Below are positions 5,565-6,268 of a stretch of 6,268 bases of DNA, piece after piece; positions within the stretch are counted from its first letter, which is position 1; each line of letters starts with the position of its first letter. The stretch is from Flavobacteriaceae bacterium (GTDB lineage Bacteria; Bacteroidota; Bacteroidia; Flavobacteriales; Flavobacteriaceae). Below the pieces are notes generated by a model, which saw only the letters and a list, made by a program, of their open reading frames with translations, ran no database searches and was not told where the DNA came from. The position numbers and the translations under genes are program-made. The stretch is from positions 1 to 6,268 of the forward strand of contig JAESTN010000244.1 in assembly GCA_016763595.1 (NCBI GenBank). The letters run 5' to 3'.

Positions 5565-6268
5565 TTTTTAGCTTTACGAGATGAATTTTCAATTGTATTG
5601 GCAGCAACCAAACTAGTTACCATATCGTTTAGCATAGAACTAGCAGCATTAGGATTGTTGGGTAGTAAAATTAAGTTACTATTAGTACCAGCACCAATAG
5701 ACTGTAAAGTGTCGTAATGTTGGGTAATTACAATTAAAGCAGACGCTTCTTGAGAGTTGATTCCTGCTCTATTTAATACATCTACTGATTCTTCTAAACC
5801 ACGAGCAATTTCTCTACGCTGGTCTGCAATACCTTTACCCTGTAAGCGTTTACTTTCGGCTTCCGCTTTTGCACGTTCTACAATTAAAATACGTTGCGCA
5901 TCACCTTCATATTGTGCAGCAGTTTTTTCTCTGTCAGCTGCATTAATTCTATTCATTGCCTCTTTTACCTGAGAGTCTGGGTCTATATCTGTTACTAAGG
6001 TTTTAATGATGTCAAAGCCATAGTTAATCATTGCTTCTTGCAATTCTGATTTTACAGCAATTGCAATATCATCTTTTTTCACAAAAACATCATCTAATTT
6101 CATTTTTGGAACCTCAGCACGTACTACATCAAATACATAAGAGGTAATTTGATCATGTGGATATTCTAACTTATAAAATGCATCATACACTTTGGTTTTA
6201 ATAATAACATATTGAACAGATACTTTTATTTTGGTAAATACATCATCTAGTGTTTTAGTTTCAACAAT
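5558..6268 (-). CDS. SPFH/Band 7 (HIR/stomatin-like) protein, 5' end outside window
   Basis: The frame is open to the window edge, giving 236 residues and lacking the N-terminus, where a membrane-anchoring segment is expected. SPFH proteins form oligomeric scaffolds on membranes and often affect membrane-protein turnover or microdomain organisation. The first 100 residues are the SPFH core. VYDAFYKLEYPHDQI (27-41), YVFDVVRAEVPKMKLDDVF (44-62) and DIDPDSQVKEAMNRINAA (94-111) closely recall plant hypersensitive-induced-reaction (HIR) proteins, from memory. Residues about 110-165 are a charged, alanine-rich coiled coil (AAQYEGDAQRILIVERAKAEAESKR). The tail ALIVITQHYDTL...LILLPNNP (177-206) also matches the HIR pattern. 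A GTG at 6188-6190 lies inside the conserved core and is not the start. The stop at 5558-5560 comes directly after an A6 run and may reflect a frameshift. LytTR lies downstream on the same strand. Confidence 0.88.
   Translation of the reverse strand: MVETKTLDDVFTKIKVSVQYVIIKTKVYDAFYKLEYPHDQITSYVFDVVRAEVPKMKLDDVFVKKDDIAIAVKSELQEAMINYGFDIIKTLVTDIDPDSQVKEAMNRINAADREKTAAQYEGDAQRILIVERAKAEAESKRLQGKGIADQRREIARGLEESVDVLNRAGINSQEASALIVITQHYDTLQSIGAGTNSNLILLPNNPNAASSMLNDMVTSLVAANTIENSSRKAKKE

Noticed and set aside
6188..6190. GTG as start of the SPFH gene
   Set aside because: The frame continues upstream to the window edge with SPFH-like sequence (KTLDDVFTKIKVSVQYVI), so the GTG is internal.

Overview
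This window is chromosomal DNA from a Bacteroidota species, most likely a marine Flavobacteriaceae (Polaribacter/Tenacibaculum-like); the genus is an impression, not a result. The grounds are the strong A+T bias, leaders without a clear Shine-Dalgarno sequence, a match to the Bacteroidota -7 promoter element (TAnnTTTG) before tatA, and the protein families present.

Layout: positions 1-106 hold no gene. A YegS/DgkB-type lipid kinase (107-1027, minus) is divergent from rnr, encoding ribonuclease R (1139-3355, plus). The 111-bp gap between them carries the same 12-bp word, TTGTATTTTGCT, in inverted orientation, once upstream of each gene. After rnr come a secreted DUF2807 (head GIN domain) protein (3432-4109, plus) and tatA (4149-4343, plus), which has its own promoter motif and is closed by a strong rho-independent terminator (4367-4397). 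Two minus-strand genes converge on that terminator: a four-helix membrane protein with a C-terminal LytTR DNA-binding domain (4584-5456), and upstream of it an SPFH/Band 7 protein of the HIR/stomatin type (5558-6268), whose 5' end lies beyond the window. No gene-free stretch exceeds 300 bp; the longest is 4344-4583.

Functionally this is a patchwork of core cell-envelope and RNA-metabolism genes, not one pathway: lipid phosphorylation, RNA decay, Tat export, a membrane-tethered regulator and a membrane-scaffold protein. I see no phage, transposon, CRISPR, toxin-antitoxin or defence module, and no convincing undescribed system.

The best leads are local. First, the SPFH frame stops just after an A6 run, while the next frame continues for 21 plausible codons; this suggests a frameshift, a sequencing error or recoding. 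Second, the LytTR gene contains three perfect inverted repeats in its coding sequence. Third, the divergent lipid kinase/rnr region has mirror-image promoter-like words.
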